A DNA stretch of 64,000 nucleotides from Promineifilum sp. (GCA_017983515.1 JAGOBF010000013.1:1-64000); one strand, 5' to 3'; shown: positions 15,833 through 26,069, numbered from the stretch's first letter. The notes: a model not told the origin generated them from the letters alone. A program made the numbers and translations.

Positions 15833-17782
15833 ATGCTCAAACCATTTATTCATAGTCGAATGGCCTGGAAGGGGATGCTTCGATGTCTCCATCTGGCGGC
15901 CGCGCTGTTGGCTGTTGGGCTTCTGCTGGGAACCGGCTGCCGGCCGGATGCCGACGCAGCGGTTGACGCCGACACGTCAGCGAACGCCAATACGTCAGCG
16001 AACGCTGACGCCACACCTCAGCCCACTGCCGGTAGAGTGCAAGCCATCGTGACGCGAATCGTCGAACAGATCACCTTCGTCACCAGCACCCCCGATCCCT
16101 CGGCCCCGACAACTGGAGAAACGCTGCCCATCATTCTGGATATTAGCCTGACCGGTGAGCTTCCCGACCTCGACCCCGGGCTGGCTGAGCGCCAGTCGCA
16201 ACTAGAGCTGACCCAAAACCTATTCGTCGGGCTGACAAATTACGATCCGGACACAAATACGATTGAGCCGGAGCTGGCATCAACGTGGGCGCTCGGCGCA
16301 GACGGTACCACCTGGACATTTAATCTGCGCGACGATATCTATTGGGTGCGTCCCAGGGGGCCGGGGCCGGGCCGAGAAGGGTTGTGGGGGGCGACACAAA
16401 TTCGCCCGGTCACAGCCGATGATGTCGTCTACGCCGTGCAAAGGCAGTGCAGCCGCGAGGCCAACACCGCACTGGCCTTTTCGCTGTTCATCATCCAGGG
16501 CTGCGAGGCCGTTTTCACCACCCTTGAGCCCACCGAGGCACAGATTAAGACCATCGGCATTGAGGCGCTTGACTCCAACACACTGGAAATCCGCCTGACG
16601 AAGCCGGCAGGCTATTTCCTAACGTTGACGAGCATGTCGTTCTTCCAACCGGTACCGGCCGATCTGGTCGCCGAAAACGGCAACGAATGGGTGGACGCCA
16701 TCGGCGAATATAGCACCGGCTGGCAGACGCCCGACAAACTTGTGACCTCCGGGCCTTATCTACCCGTGTCAAGCGAATTTACCTCCCAGTACGCCGTCTT
16801 TCACCGCAACCCCCTGTGGCCTTTGGAGCGGTCGGGCAATATCGATGTTATCAACGTCACTTTTCTGGATGATGAACAGGATGCATACGAGATGTGGCAA
16901 GATCGGCTCCTCGATATCGCCCCCTTGCCACCCGACGAAAGCGAAGCGTTCAAGCAACGCTCGGCGACAAAGGTCAGGACGATACCCGATCAGGTCTTGT
17001 TTTACCTCGGATTCAACTTTGACAGCGGGGTAATGGGGGAAGTAGAGGTCAGGCGCGCGTTCAGCGCGGCCATCGACCGGCAAGCGCTGCTCGATGAACT
17101 TTATGACGGCCGCGGCCTCACCATGCGCCATGCCTCCTTGCCCGGCATGGTGGCCGCCATCCCCCTTGAAGAGCTTGGCGTCGGCTACAGCCCTGATTTT
17201 GCCCGACAACAGATGGCCGCCAGTTCATTTCGCTCTTGTCGGCTTCTGCCGGAAATTACTTACCTCGTGAGCTCGGCCGATCTCTCTCTGCTCCAGGCGG
17301 AGATCATTCGCGACATGTGGGTGGAGGAACTGGAGTGTGTGAGAGAGAATATCCACATCGAACAAGTTCAGTTCGGTGGATTGTTGGCCGGGACACAACA
17401 GGATGCTACCGGCCGGCCAGATTTGTGGGAGCTGGCCTGGGCGCCGACCTTCCCGGATGCCAAAAATCTGATCACTGACCTTCTGCATTGTGACGAAAGC
17501 GAAAACCGGCAGAACCGCCCCTGCTCTGAGGCCGATGCACTCCTGCAACGAGCCGGCACAGTCGTTGATCCGATCGAGCGGATGAATCTCTATCGCCAGG
17601 CCGAATCACAATTTTTCAACGAGACCGGATCGTTTCCCATCGCGCCGCTGTACGTCCGCGCCCGGGAGATCATTGTCCATGATTGGGTATCGTTTTCGCC
17701 GGTTGCCTTTGGCGGGCAGCAATGGGATCAGATCATGCTGGACGCATCGCTGAAAGAACTGGAAAGAAGTCTCGTCCAATGA
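15833..17782 (+). CDS. ABC transporter substrate-binding lipoprotein, family 5
   Basis: 649 residues. A signal peptide with lipobox LGTGC (Cys near residue 36) and an Ala/Asn/Thr-rich linker are followed by an oligopeptide/dipeptide-binding SBP_bac_5 domain (TQNLFVGLTNYDP, LASTWALGADGTTWTFNLRD, TADDVVYAVQRQ). Such proteins deliver peptides, nickel or opines to an ABC permease, but no permease or ATPase gene is in the neighbourhood. Alternative Met starts exist at residues 10 and 15 and would shorten the signal peptide. Its TGA overlaps the rsmG ATG (ATGA). Confidence 0.88.
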   Translation: MLKPFIHSRMAWKGMLRCLHLAAALLAVGLLLGTGCRPDADAAVDADTSANANTSANADATPQPTAGRVQAIVTRIVEQITFVTSTPDPSAPTTGETLPIILDISLTGELPDLDPGLAERQSQLELTQNLFVGLTNYDPDTNTIEPELASTWALGADGTTWTFNLRDDIYWVRPRGPGPGREGLWGATQIRPVTADDVVYAVQRQCSREANTALAFSLFIIQGCEAVFTTLEPTEAQIKTIGIEALDSNTLEIRLTKPAGYFLTLTSMSFFQPVPADLVAENGNEWVDAIGEYSTGWQTPDKLVTSGPYLPVSSEFTSQYAVFHRNPLWPLERSGNIDVINVTFLDDEQDAYEMWQDRLLDIAPLPPDESEAFKQRSATKVRTIPDQVLFYLGFNFDSGVMGEVEVRRAFSAAIDRQALLDELYDGRGLTMRHASLPGMVAAIPLEELGVGYSPDFARQQMAASSFRSCRLLPEITYLVSSADLSLLQAEIIRDMWVEELECVRENIHIEQVQFGGLLAGTQQDATGRPDLWELAWAPTFPDAKNLITDLLHCDESENRQNRPCSEADALLQRAGTVVDPIERMNLYRQAESQFFNETGSFPIAPLYVRAREIIVHDWVSFSPVAFGGQQWDQIMLDASLKELERSLVQ

Positions 17783-18486
17783 AAGACCTGGCGATTTGGG
17801 CGCAATCGTTTGACCTCCACTTAACGGCCGAGCAATTGAGTCAGTTCGCGGTCTACGAAAGTCTGTTGCTGGAATGGAACGACCGGATCTCGTTGACTGC
17901 CATTCGTGACCCGCATGAGATCCGCATCCGCCACTTTCTCGACTCGCTCACATGTGCCACGGTGACCGGCTCGCTGGCGGCGTGCTCGATGATCGACGTC
18001 GGCAGCGGCGGAGGATTCCCCGGCCTCCCGCTCAAGATCTTGTTTCCCGGACTCCGGCTGACCGTGATGGACAGCGTCGGCAAAAAAGCCCGCTTTCTGG
18101 AATTAGTCGTTCGGGAACTGGGATTAGAGGACGTAACCGTGTTAGCCGAACGGGCCGAAACGTTGGGCCACTCCCCCATGTACCGGGCGGCATTCGATTG
18201 GGCCACGGCGCGCGCCGTGGCCGAACTGCGCGTGCTGGCCGAACTCTTGTTGCCCTTTGTGCGTGTGGGAGGCCACATGCTGGCCCAGAAGGGAGAAAGC
18301 GCCCGGCAAGAGGTGACCGCGGCCGCCACCTCCATTGCGACATTGGGCGGCGGCAAGGTAACCTTTACCAGCGTTGACCTTCCCGAAACCGATCAGACTC
18401 ACTATTTGGTTGTCATCGCCAAGGAGCGGCCGACGGAGGATCGGTACCCTCGCCGGGCAGGGATGCCCGCCAAAAGACCGCTTTAG
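17779..18486 (+). CDS. rsmG: 16S rRNA (guanine-527 N7)-methyltransferase
   Basis: 235 residues of the RsmG/GidB family, which methylates G527 of 16S rRNA using SAM. The SAM-binding loop IDVGSGGGFPGLPL is at residues 72-85, and the N-terminal LLLEWNDRISLTAI and HFLDSL signatures are present. The start overlaps the end of the substrate-binding lipoprotein gene. The 3' end overlaps recF on the other strand by three bases. Confidence 0.95.
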   Translation: MKDLAIWAQSFDLHLTAEQLSQFAVYESLLLEWNDRISLTAIRDPHEIRIRHFLDSLTCATVTGSLAACSMIDVGSGGGFPGLPLKILFPGLRLTVMDSVGKKARFLELVVRELGLEDVTVLAERAETLGHSPMYRAAFDWATARAVAELRVLAELLLPFVRVGGHMLAQKGESARQEVTAAATSIATLGGGKVTFTSVDLPETDQTHYLVVIAKERPTEDRYPRRAGMPAKRPL

Positions 18487-19733
18487 GGAACGTCACCCGT
18501 CACGCGCCCGCCCCTTACCAGCAGGTTCGTTGCTTCCGTCAGGAATTCGGCCGGGAACATGCCGGGATCGGTCGCCGTCAGCAGGGCCTGCGCCATCTCT
18601 TTCTCACGCACCTGGTCGGCCACATAGGCCAGCAGGGCATTCCGCCGGTGCAGGTCAAGTTCGGCGATGACCTCGTCCAACAACAGGATGGGCACGTCGG
18701 CCGTGGTGGCCTTCATCCAGTTTATCTCCGCCAGCTTAAGGGCCAGGATGGCCGTGCGCACCTGCCCGCGCGAACCAAACTGCCCCAGATTTTTGCCGTT
18801 GACCAGAATCGCCCAATCATCGCGGTGGGGGCCGACGGTGGAAGACCCGCGCGCCAGATCAGCCGCTCGCGCGGCCGTCAGTTCGGCCGCCAATCGCTCC
18901 TGGACCGCCCCGATAGACTGCTCTGCTTGCAACCAATCGCCGTCGAATAACTGCTCGTCGGCTGTCTTGCGGCCGTTGGCGTGCCAACCCGGCAAATAGC
19001 CCAGGCGCAACGATTCCTTCCCGCCAATGAGATCCTGAAAGTAGATTTCTTGCGACTGATAGGCCATCTCCCGGACAAACTGCGCCCGCCGCTGGGCCAC
19101 GCGGCTGCCCGGCTCGATCAGCTTGTCGGTCAGTATTTGCAGCACATCGGCCGAGTTGCGCGCCTGTCCTTCGGCCATGCGCCGCAGCAGCGCATTACGC
19201 TGTTCCAATACTTTGTTATAAGCTGAGAGATCACGGCAGTAGTCGGCATCTACCTGACAGAGGGTCACGTTCATATAGCGCCGGCGGTTGGCGGGCGACC
19301 CGGTCGCCAGCTCGACATCCTCGGGCAAGAACAGCACGACGCGCAACTTGCCCAGCAAATCCATCAACCGCACCTTGCGCCGGTTGATCAGCGCCTCGCG
19401 GCGAAAGCCGCCGGTCCCGTTGCCGGCCCAGTTGCCCCGCTCCTCGACGATCAGCCGCATTTCGAGGTGCAGCGGCGTGTCGGGTTTTTGAACATCGGCC
19501 ACGAGCCGCCCGACCACCACCGACTCATCAGTCAACAGCGCATCCCAGTTGATCAACTGCTGATCTTGGCTGGCATGGGGCGAGCGAGTGGTTGCCAGGA
19601 AATAAATCGCCTCCAGCAAGTTGGTCTTTCCCTGGGCATTATCGCCATGCAGTAGGATCACGCCGCCCGGCAAATCAAGCTCCAGGCGGGAGTAATTGCG
19701 AAAGTTCGTCAGCGATAGACGGCGTACTTGCAT
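18483..19733 (-). CDS. recF: DNA replication and repair protein RecF
   Basis: 416 residues. Walker A GDNAQGKTN near the N-terminus, ABC-type signature region STVGPHRDD and FGSRGQ, and Walker B LLLDEVIAELD identify the SMC-like ATPase RecF, which loads RecA at gaps through RecOR. The ATG at 19733 gives the canonical start MQVRRLSLTNFRNY. dnaA, dnaN and gyrB are not next to it, so the classic oriC cluster is absent here. Confidence 0.95.
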   Translation of the reverse strand: MQVRRLSLTNFRNYSRLELDLPGGVILLHGDNAQGKTNLLEAIYFLATTRSPHASQDQQLINWDALLTDESVVVGRLVADVQKPDTPLHLEMRLIVEERGNWAGNGTGGFRREALINRRKVRLMDLLGKLRVVLFLPEDVELATGSPANRRRYMNVTLCQVDADYCRDLSAYNKVLEQRNALLRRMAEGQARNSADVLQILTDKLIEPGSRVAQRRAQFVREMAYQSQEIYFQDLIGGKESLRLGYLPGWHANGRKTADEQLFDGDWLQAEQSIGAVQERLAAELTAARAADLARGSSTVGPHRDDWAILVNGKNLGQFGSRGQVRTAILALKLAEINWMKATTADVPILLLDEVIAELDLHRRNALLAYVADQVREKEMAQALLTATDPGMFPAEFLTEATNLLVRGGRVTGDVP

Positions 19734-19987
19734 GGTGGAAAAGATAAAGCCAAATGAGCGGATAGGCAAACGTGGCCTTTGCAAAGTGAAAACGCCTGAG
19801 AGGGTTTGCGACCGGCCGGTTCCCATGCTATGCTTTTCTACGAGGCTCTTAGGGTACGTTGGCCGTCGCCAATATTTGATTCTTTTCTATGGTGGGCAAT
19901 TGATTGGCCGCGGAACAGGGAATAGTGCCCAAGACAAGGCAGTGGACAGCTGCTCCTGTCCGCCGCTGGAGAAGAAAAAAGCAACGA

Positions 19988-21580
19988 ATGACTTCGCCGG
20001 ACATCATCTTCATTGTACTGGATACACAGCGGGCCGATCGGCTTGGGGCCTATGGGCATCCCAGACCAACCAGCCCTAACATCGACCGCTTCGCGGCCGA
20101 GGGCGCGCTATTTGAACAGGCCGTTTCGCCCGCACAATGGACGATTCCCAGCCATGCCTCCCTCTTCACCGGCCTCTATCCCACGTCCCACGGCGTCACG
20201 CAGTCGTCGCAAAGCCTCAGCGCTGGGCGGCCGCATGTGGCCGAAATCGTGCGCGATCTCGGCTACGAGACGATCGGCTTTTGCAACAATCCACTGGTCG
20301 GCATCCTCAATAACGGCTTTAAACGCGGCTTCCAGACCTTCTACAATTACGGGGGGGCATTCCCCAGTGTACCGGACGACTCCAACCCCTGGCCCTGGCC
20401 GGTCAGCCGACTGGCCGAGACGTACACCCAATTTCTGCGCCGCATCTCCTATCCCATCCAGAATTTCATCGGCCGCTCCGACCTGGCTTTTCGCGTCTCC
20501 CTCAATGCCTGGTTAACTCCCCTCTGGTCAAAGATGGCTAATTTCAAGGGGCAGAACGAGCGCTCCGTCTACGACGTCGTCAACTTTCTGCAGCAGCGAG
20601 AGGATGATGCCTCTGAGCGACCCTTGTTTCTTTTCATGAACCTGATGGAAACGCACCTGCCGTTCTGGGCGCCAGGCGAATTCGTCGATCGCATCGCACC
20701 CTACTTTCGGCACAGTAAAGAGGCTCGTGCGGTCATGCGCACCTGGAATCGCGAAGCTTACCGGTGGGCCGCGCCGCTGGCCGAACCTCTGACCGACCTG
20801 GAGAGTCGCGTTCTCAATGACATGTATGATGCCGAAGTAGCCTATCAGGATCACTACCTGGGAACGCTATTCGACACCCTGGCCCGGCGGCAGCGGCGCA
20901 ACGACACATTGACGGTGATCGTGGCCGACCACGGCGACGGGCTGGGCGATCATGGCTTCTTCGGCCATGCGTTTGTCGCCTACGAGGAACTTGTCCACGT
21001 GCCCTTGATTCTCCACTGGCCGGGCCGTGTCACCGCCGGAACGCGCGTCGACACGCCCGTCAGCACGCGCCGCGTCTTTCATACGATGATCGATGCCGCC
21101 GACCCCTCGGCCGCGCTCGGCGATGCATTCGACGCGGCCAACGCCCGCCGCCTCAGCCTGCGTCATACGCTGAAGGGCCGCGATCCGGAACAACAAACGG
21201 CCTTTAGCGAGGTCTATCCGCCGCTCAATTTCGTCAAAGCCATCGAGTCCCGTCGACCCGAACTTTTGACTCGTTTCCGCTGTATGGCTACGCGACGGGC
21301 CGTCGTCCGGCCTTCCAAAGAACTCGCCGGAGCGCCGCTCAAGTTGATCGAAGTCGATGACGTGCCCGAAGAACTATATAACCTGACGGGGGATCCTGGC
21401 GAAACCGTCAATACCCTGGCCCAGGAGCCGGCAATCGCCGCCGCACTCGAAAATACATTGCAACAAATGGCCCAACGCGCCGCGCGCGAACGCGATTTGC
21501 AGCCCACGGGGGCGGCTGTCGACCTTGATGGCGATGAATTGCTTCGCCGACGGTTGCGCGGGTTGGGCTATCTGGAATAA
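19988..21580 (+). CDS. Sulfatase-fold (alkaline phosphatase superfamily) hydrolase
   Basis: 530 residues from the ATG at 19988, preceded by GGAGAAG. The fold is that of sulfatases: metal-binding DTQRADRLGAYG at about 12-23, the nucleophile loop WTIPSHASLFTG at 51-62, and the distal ADHGDGLGDHGFFGH. The formylglycine position, normally Cys or Ser in CxPSR, is Thr52 and the motif reads T-I-P-S-H. It may use Thr as in phosphatases or phosphotransferases, or be a diverged sulfatase. No signal peptide. It is followed by lgt after 77 bases. Confidence 0.82.
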   Translation: MTSPDIIFIVLDTQRADRLGAYGHPRPTSPNIDRFAAEGALFEQAVSPAQWTIPSHASLFTGLYPTSHGVTQSSQSLSAGRPHVAEIVRDLGYETIGFCNNPLVGILNNGFKRGFQTFYNYGGAFPSVPDDSNPWPWPVSRLAETYTQFLRRISYPIQNFIGRSDLAFRVSLNAWLTPLWSKMANFKGQNERSVYDVVNFLQQREDDASERPLFLFMNLMETHLPFWAPGEFVDRIAPYFRHSKEARAVMRTWNREAYRWAAPLAEPLTDLESRVLNDMYDAEVAYQDHYLGTLFDTLARRQRRNDTLTVIVADHGDGLGDHGFFGHAFVAYEELVHVPLILHWPGRVTAGTRVDTPVSTRRVFHTMIDAADPSAALGDAFDAANARRLSLRHTLKGRDPEQQTAFSEVYPPLNFVKAIESRRPELLTRFRCMATRRAVVRPSKELAGAPLKLIEVDDVPEELYNLTGDPGETVNTLAQEPAIAAALENTLQQMAQRAARERDLQPTGAAVDLDGDELLRRRLRGLGYLE

Positions 21581-21657
21581 TTAGTCAATATTCGGCCGAG
21601 TGGGAGGGGTGTCGCCTTCCCGACGGCACGCAAAATTCAAGTTTTAACGGGTGAACT

Positions 21658-22545
21658 ATGCTGGACGGAATCAACATCGATCCGATCGCCTTCACGATCC
21701 CCATCGGCGACGGATTTCCCATTTACTGGTACGGAATTATCGTCACGCTGGGCATCGCCATCGGCGTGATCTGGGCGGCACGCGAGATCGCCAAACGCAA
21801 CCAGAACGTCGACGAGTTTTTCAACGGCCTGATCATCGTCATCTTAAGTGGTTACATCTTCGCCCGCTTGACTTACGTACTCCTGGAAGTCTTCGGCGGT
21901 CGCGGCGATCAGTTTCAGAGCTTTCTGGACGTGATCAACATCCGCTCCGGCGGCATCAACATCCTGGGCGGCTTCATCGGCGCGGCCATCATGGGCTGGC
22001 TCTACATTCGCCGGAAGCGACTCAACTTCTGGCACTATGCCGATGTAGCTGGGCCGGCCTTGTTGATTGCCCAGGGCATCGGCCGTTGGGGCAACTTCAT
22101 CAATCAGGAACTGTATGGCCCCCCAACCACGCGGCCGTGGGGCATCCTCATCGAGCCGCCCTATCGCCTGCCCCAATACTCCGACCTGACGCAGTTCCCC
22201 CTGGAGACGCGCTTCCATCCGACATTTCTGTACGAATCGTTCTGGCTCCTCCTTGGTTTCGTCGTGCTCCTGTTTCTCAACCATAAATATCGCGATAAGT
22301 GGCGGCCGGGAACGCTCTTCGGCGTGTTCCTGATTTGGTGGGGGGCCGGGCGCGCATTCATCGAATTCTTTCGGCCCGATCAGCCGACCGTCGGCAGTTC
22401 GGTCATCACTTACTCTTTTCTGATGGCGATTGGCCTGGCATTGGTCGGTGTATGGATCGTCTTGTCGCGCAACCATCGCGCTCCGCAGATCACCGGCCGT
22501 CGTCGCCAGCGCGTCCTCAAACCCAAACCGCGCCGCGAAAGTTAA
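21658..22545 (+). CDS. lgt: Prolipoprotein diacylglyceryl transferase
   Basis: 295 residues, about seven membrane helices, with the family signature GRWGNFINQELYG. It attaches diacylglycerol to the lipobox cysteine of prelipoproteins, the first step in making the several lipoproteins encoded in this window. The second conserved region FHPTFLYES is also present. The C-terminus is basic. guaB follows after 36 bases. Confidence 0.95.
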   Translation: MLDGINIDPIAFTIPIGDGFPIYWYGIIVTLGIAIGVIWAAREIAKRNQNVDEFFNGLIIVILSGYIFARLTYVLLEVFGGRGDQFQSFLDVINIRSGGINILGGFIGAAIMGWLYIRRKRLNFWHYADVAGPALLIAQGIGRWGNFINQELYGPPTTRPWGILIEPPYRLPQYSDLTQFPLETRFHPTFLYESFWLLLGFVVLLFLNHKYRDKWRPGTLFGVFLIWWGAGRAFIEFFRPDQPTVGSSVITYSFLMAIGLALVGVWIVLSRNHRAPQITGRRRQRVLKPKPRRES

Positions 22546-22581
22546 CAGCTCCGGCCCGTTGACGCCGGAAGGGATAACAGG

Positions 22582-24084
22582 ATGAAATTTGCACCGGAAT
22601 TCGGCGAGTTAGCCCTGACCTTCGACGATGTGTTACTGGTGCCCAGCTACGCAGAGGTCTTGCCGGCGGAAGTCAATCTGCGCACGCGCCTCATCGGCGA
22701 CATCCACCTCAACGTGCCGGTCATGTCGGCGGCCATGGACACCGTGACCGAGGCGGCGATGGCTATCGGCCTGGCTCGCCTGGGCGGCATCGGCGTCATC
22801 CACCGCAATCTGACGGCCGAAGAACAGGCCGAGGAAGTGGATAAGGTCAAGCGCTCGGAATCGGGGATGATCGTCGATCCGTTCACGCTACGGCCGGATG
22901 CGACTCTGGCCGATGCCGAGGCATTGATGAGTCGTTATCACATTTCCGGCCTCCCCATTACCGACGAAGAGGGACGACTGGTTGGCATCCTGACCAACCG
23001 CGACACGCGATTTGTGATCCCCGGCGGACAGCCTATCTCCGAATACATGACCAGCGAAAACCTCGTCACCGCTCCGGTGGGCACCAGCCTCGAAGAAGCC
23101 AAGGAGATCCTGCACCGCCATCGCATCGAGAAATTGCCCCTGGTAGATGCCAACGGCCGCCTGAAGGGGCTGATCACCGTCAAGGACATCCTCAAAAAGA
23201 TCGACTTTCCGACAGGAGCCACGGACGAGCGCGGGCGCCTGCTGTGCGCCGCGGCCATTGGCGTCGGCGACATGGCGCTGTCGCGCCTCGATTTGCTGGT
23301 CGAGGCGGGCGTGGACATGGCGACAATCGATACCGCCCACGGCCACACGCGCCTTGTCCTCGAAACCATTCGCCAAGCCAAACGCCGCCACCCGCATCTG
23401 CCCATCATCGCCGGGAACGTCGCCAGTGCCGAGGGCGCGCGCGAACTGATCGAGGCCGGTGCGGGGGCGATCAAGGTCGGCATGGGGGCCGGCTCCATCT
23501 GTACCACGCGTATCATCGCCGGGGCCGGCGTGCCCCAAATATCGGCCGTGGCCGCCTGCGCCGAAGTTTGCCGGGCGCGCGATATTCCCCTGATCGCCGA
23601 TGGCGGTATCAAGTATAGCGGCGACATCGTCAAGGCCTTGGCCGCGGGGGCCGACGTGGTCATGCTCGGCTCGCTGCTGGCCGGACTGGAGGAAAGTCCG
23701 GGCGAGATCGTTTTCTACGAAGGACGACGCTACAAAGTCTATCGCGGCATGGGCAGCATGGGGGCGATGCAGGGTCACGGGGCCGACCGCTATGGCAGTG
23801 GCACGCCATCGCCGACTGGCGGCCCGGCTTCGGGCCAAATTCGCGACAAACTAGTGCCCGAAGGCGTGGAAGGACAAGTGCCCTACAAAGGCCAATTGCG
23901 AGACGTCATCTATCAGATGATGGGCGGGGTGCGCTCCGGCATGGGTTACGTCGGCGCCTGCAACCTGGCCGAACTGCGCGCCAAGGCCCAATTCGTGCGC
24001 ATCTCCAATGCCGGTCTGCTGGAGAGCCACCCGCACGGCATCCTCATCACCAAAGAAGCGCCAAATTACCAGGCCCGTCGCTAG
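22582..24084 (+). CDS. guaB: Inosine-5'-monophosphate dehydrogenase
   Basis: 500 residues, the usual length. The TIM-barrel catalytic domain holds Cys307 in GSICTTR; a pair of CBS domains (about 95-205) is inserted as in most bacterial enzymes; GMGSMGAMQ is the flap region. It oxidises IMP to XMP with NAD, the committed step to GMP. It lies 36 bases after lgt and is likely in the same transcript. Confidence 0.96.
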   Translation: MKFAPEFGELALTFDDVLLVPSYAEVLPAEVNLRTRLIGDIHLNVPVMSAAMDTVTEAAMAIGLARLGGIGVIHRNLTAEEQAEEVDKVKRSESGMIVDPFTLRPDATLADAEALMSRYHISGLPITDEEGRLVGILTNRDTRFVIPGGQPISEYMTSENLVTAPVGTSLEEAKEILHRHRIEKLPLVDANGRLKGLITVKDILKKIDFPTGATDERGRLLCAAAIGVGDMALSRLDLLVEAGVDMATIDTAHGHTRLVLETIRQAKRRHPHLPIIAGNVASAEGARELIEAGAGAIKVGMGAGSICTTRIIAGAGVPQISAVAACAEVCRARDIPLIADGGIKYSGDIVKALAAGADVVMLGSLLAGLEESPGEIVFYEGRRYKVYRGMGSMGAMQGHGADRYGSGTPSPTGGPASGQIRDKLVPEGVEGQVPYKGQLRDVIYQMMGGVRSGMGYVGACNLAELRAKAQFVRISNAGLLESHPHGILITKEAPNYQARR

Positions 24085-24157
24085 CTTACCGCCCGACCGG
24101 GACGCCAGTTCGCGCCAGCCGAGATTGCGGGCGTCTCTTTCTCATACGGATCCACTT

Positions 24158-25054
24158 ATGAACAAAGGTATCATTTATGCCGCGAGCGCCTACGTGTTGT
24201 GGGGGCTACTGCCACTCTATTGGAAGGCGCTCCAGAACGTGCCGGCCGGGCAAATCCTGGCCCATCGCATCGCCTGGTCGCTCCTGTTTGTCGGCCTGAT
24301 CTTGACCGCGCAGCACAAATGGAGCTGGTTACGGGGCGCATTGCGGCAGCCGCGCATCCTGCTGACCTTCGTCCTGTCGGGGATATTGCTGGGCATCAAC
24401 TGGTTCACCTATATCTGGGGAGTCAACGCAGGCTTTATCGTTGAGACCAGCCTGGGTTATTTCATTAATCCACTGGTCAGCGTGCTGCTGGGCTTTCTGA
24501 TCCTCAAGGAGAAGCTACGGGGCACCCAATGGCTGGCCCTCAGCGTCGCCCTGGCCGGCGTGCTCTATCTGACATTCAGCTATGGGGCATTCCCCTGGAT
24601 CGCCTTGACGTTGGCTCTTTCATTCGGCACCTATGGGTTAATCCGCAAGACGGCGGCGCTGAATTCGGCCGAGGGACTGATGCTGGAGACGGCCGTCCTC
24701 TTCCTGCCGGCGATCGGATTCCTGCTGCTCCAGGAATTCCGCGGAACGGCGGCCTTTACCCACCACGGCCTGTCCACAGACTTGCTCCTGATGGGCGCGG
24801 GCATCGTCACCAGCGTGCCTTTGCTGCTTTTCGCGTCCGGGGCGCGGCGTATCACGATGACGTCGCTCGGCCTGCTTCAGTATATCGCGCCGACACTCCA
24901 GTTTCTGATCGGTGTGCTCATCTATCACGAGGAGTTCGGCCCCGACCGCATCGTCGGCTTCGGGCTGATATGGTTGGCCCTGGTACTGTATTCGGCCGAA
25001 AGTTTGATCCACCGGCGGAGTATGTCGGCGACGGCCGCGGCCAACATATCTTGA
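24158..25054 (+). CDS. rarD: RarD-type EamA/DMT permease
   Basis: 298 residues with about ten hydrophobic helices, opening AASAYVLWGLLPLYWKAL and containing NWFTYIWGVN and ETSLGYFINPL, which are hallmarks of RarD, a member of the drug/metabolite transporter superfamily. The substrate is not established. The start at 24158 gives the canonical N-terminus. Confidence 0.9.
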   Translation: MNKGIIYAASAYVLWGLLPLYWKALQNVPAGQILAHRIAWSLLFVGLILTAQHKWSWLRGALRQPRILLTFVLSGILLGINWFTYIWGVNAGFIVETSLGYFINPLVSVLLGFLILKEKLRGTQWLALSVALAGVLYLTFSYGAFPWIALTLALSFGTYGLIRKTAALNSAEGLMLETAVLFLPAIGFLLLQEFRGTAAFTHHGLSTDLLLMGAGIVTSVPLLLFASGARRITMTSLGLLQYIAPTLQFLIGVLIYHEEFGPDRIVGFGLIWLALVLYSAESLIHRRSMSATAAANIS

Positions 25055-25166
25055 GCGAACACTCGGCGGCCACTCGGATCAAGGCACGCTCTATCGTGGA
25101 GACTGTCCACATCAGCGTTTGACGGCGTATCATCCGGGCGGGCACGCGAAGTGACAGGTGCCTTTT

Positions 25167-26069
25167 TCATTCATTCAGCTGCTCCACGTTGGGATGGAAT
25201 CCCAGCCGCGCGACCCACTCGCTTAGTTCGGCATCGGTCAACTTCCGACCCCGGCCGCTGATGGCGACCAGCATGGCCTCCATCATGTTCGTCCCGAACG
25301 AGCGACCCTCCAGGCGCGGTGTCGTCGTGACCAGATAGCTGACCCCCGCGGCGCGGAAGGTGGTCACGTCCGCCGGTGTCGTCGTGTTGGTGCAAATGAT
25401 TTTGCCATCCAGTCGGGCGGGCATGAAACGTTTAATGAAGTGACAATCCCCGGCGATGACCGATGCCCACTCGTACCACTGGCCGAATTTTGGCGTATTG
25501 ATCTCCTGTTTTTCGCCCGTGGGGTAGAGCCACTCGAAGGGCAAGCGGCTGACGACGGGTAAAATCATCGCGGCTACGCGCTTCATCGAAGCCGCCGAGC
25601 GTAGGGGCATGGGCAGCCCCAGCCCAAACATCAGGTCACCGAACACGCCCTCGTAGCCGTTTTCCATAAACGACATTGACATCCCCCAGCGGTCCGCGCC
25701 GCTGGTCATCAACACGGTGCGCGGCCGCGGCGGGCCGATCTGCGCCTCCATATACGGCGCTACTCCGCGCTCCAGCGTGTTTTTGAGGCCGGAGCCGTCG
25801 ACGACCGGTGTTTGCTTCACATTGCGAACCAGCGGCGCGACCGAGTGCAAGCGATAATACTTGCCGTCGACCGTTAGACCCAGATCGGTGCCGCCCACGC
25901 CGAAAGCGTCGACCTGACCATCCAGTTCGCCAAAGAGCTGGGCGGCGCGCTCCATGTCGCCATCCGTGCCGATGCGCTCGATACGGACGCGTTCACCCAA
26001 CAAGTCGAGTTCCACCGCGGAGTTCCGCTTGGAGGAGCCGAGGCTAATGCTGACCGCTCTCTTCATCAT
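25167..26069 (-). CDS. Conserved protein sometimes named quinate 5-dehydrogenase; function unproven
   Basis: 300 residues starting KRAVSISLGSSKRN, with IERIGTDGDMERA, VDAFGVGGTDLGL, PVVDGSGLKNTLER and a long C-terminal half ending in a GTNMMEA segment. I recall this family from Chloroflexota, Deinococcota and Clostridia under the name quinate 5-dehydrogenase. I see no GxGxxG dinucleotide-binding motif, so I treat the name as doubtful. Gly-rich loops and the start ISLGSS suggest a nucleotide-binding fold. It is the third gene of a minus-strand run with a GrpB protein and an ATPase. ATG at 26066 is an equal alternative start. Confidence 0.6.
   Translation of the reverse strand: MMKRAVSISLGSSKRNSAVELDLLGERVRIERIGTDGDMERAAQLFGELDGQVDAFGVGGTDLGLTVDGKYYRLHSVAPLVRNVKQTPVVDGSGLKNTLERGVAPYMEAQIGPPRPRTVLMTSGADRWGMSMSFMENGYEGVFGDLMFGLGLPMPLRSAASMKRVAAMILPVVSRLPFEWLYPTGEKQEINTPKFGQWYEWASVIAGDCHFIKRFMPARLDGKIICTNTTTPADVTTFRAAGVSYLVTTTPRLEGRSFGTNMMEAMLVAISGRGRKLTDAELSEWVARLGFHPNVEQLNE

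Noticed and set aside
18487..19987. oriC-like region around recF
   Set aside because: recF is present, but dnaA, dnaN and gyrB are absent, and no cluster of DnaA-box-like sequences was visible in the 254 bases upstream of recF.
22888..23838. Long minus-strand open frame inside guaB
   Set aside because: It is fully antisense to guaB, has no ribosome binding site or recognisable domain, and its residues (rich in Gly, Arg, His, Asp) reflect third-position GC of guaB.
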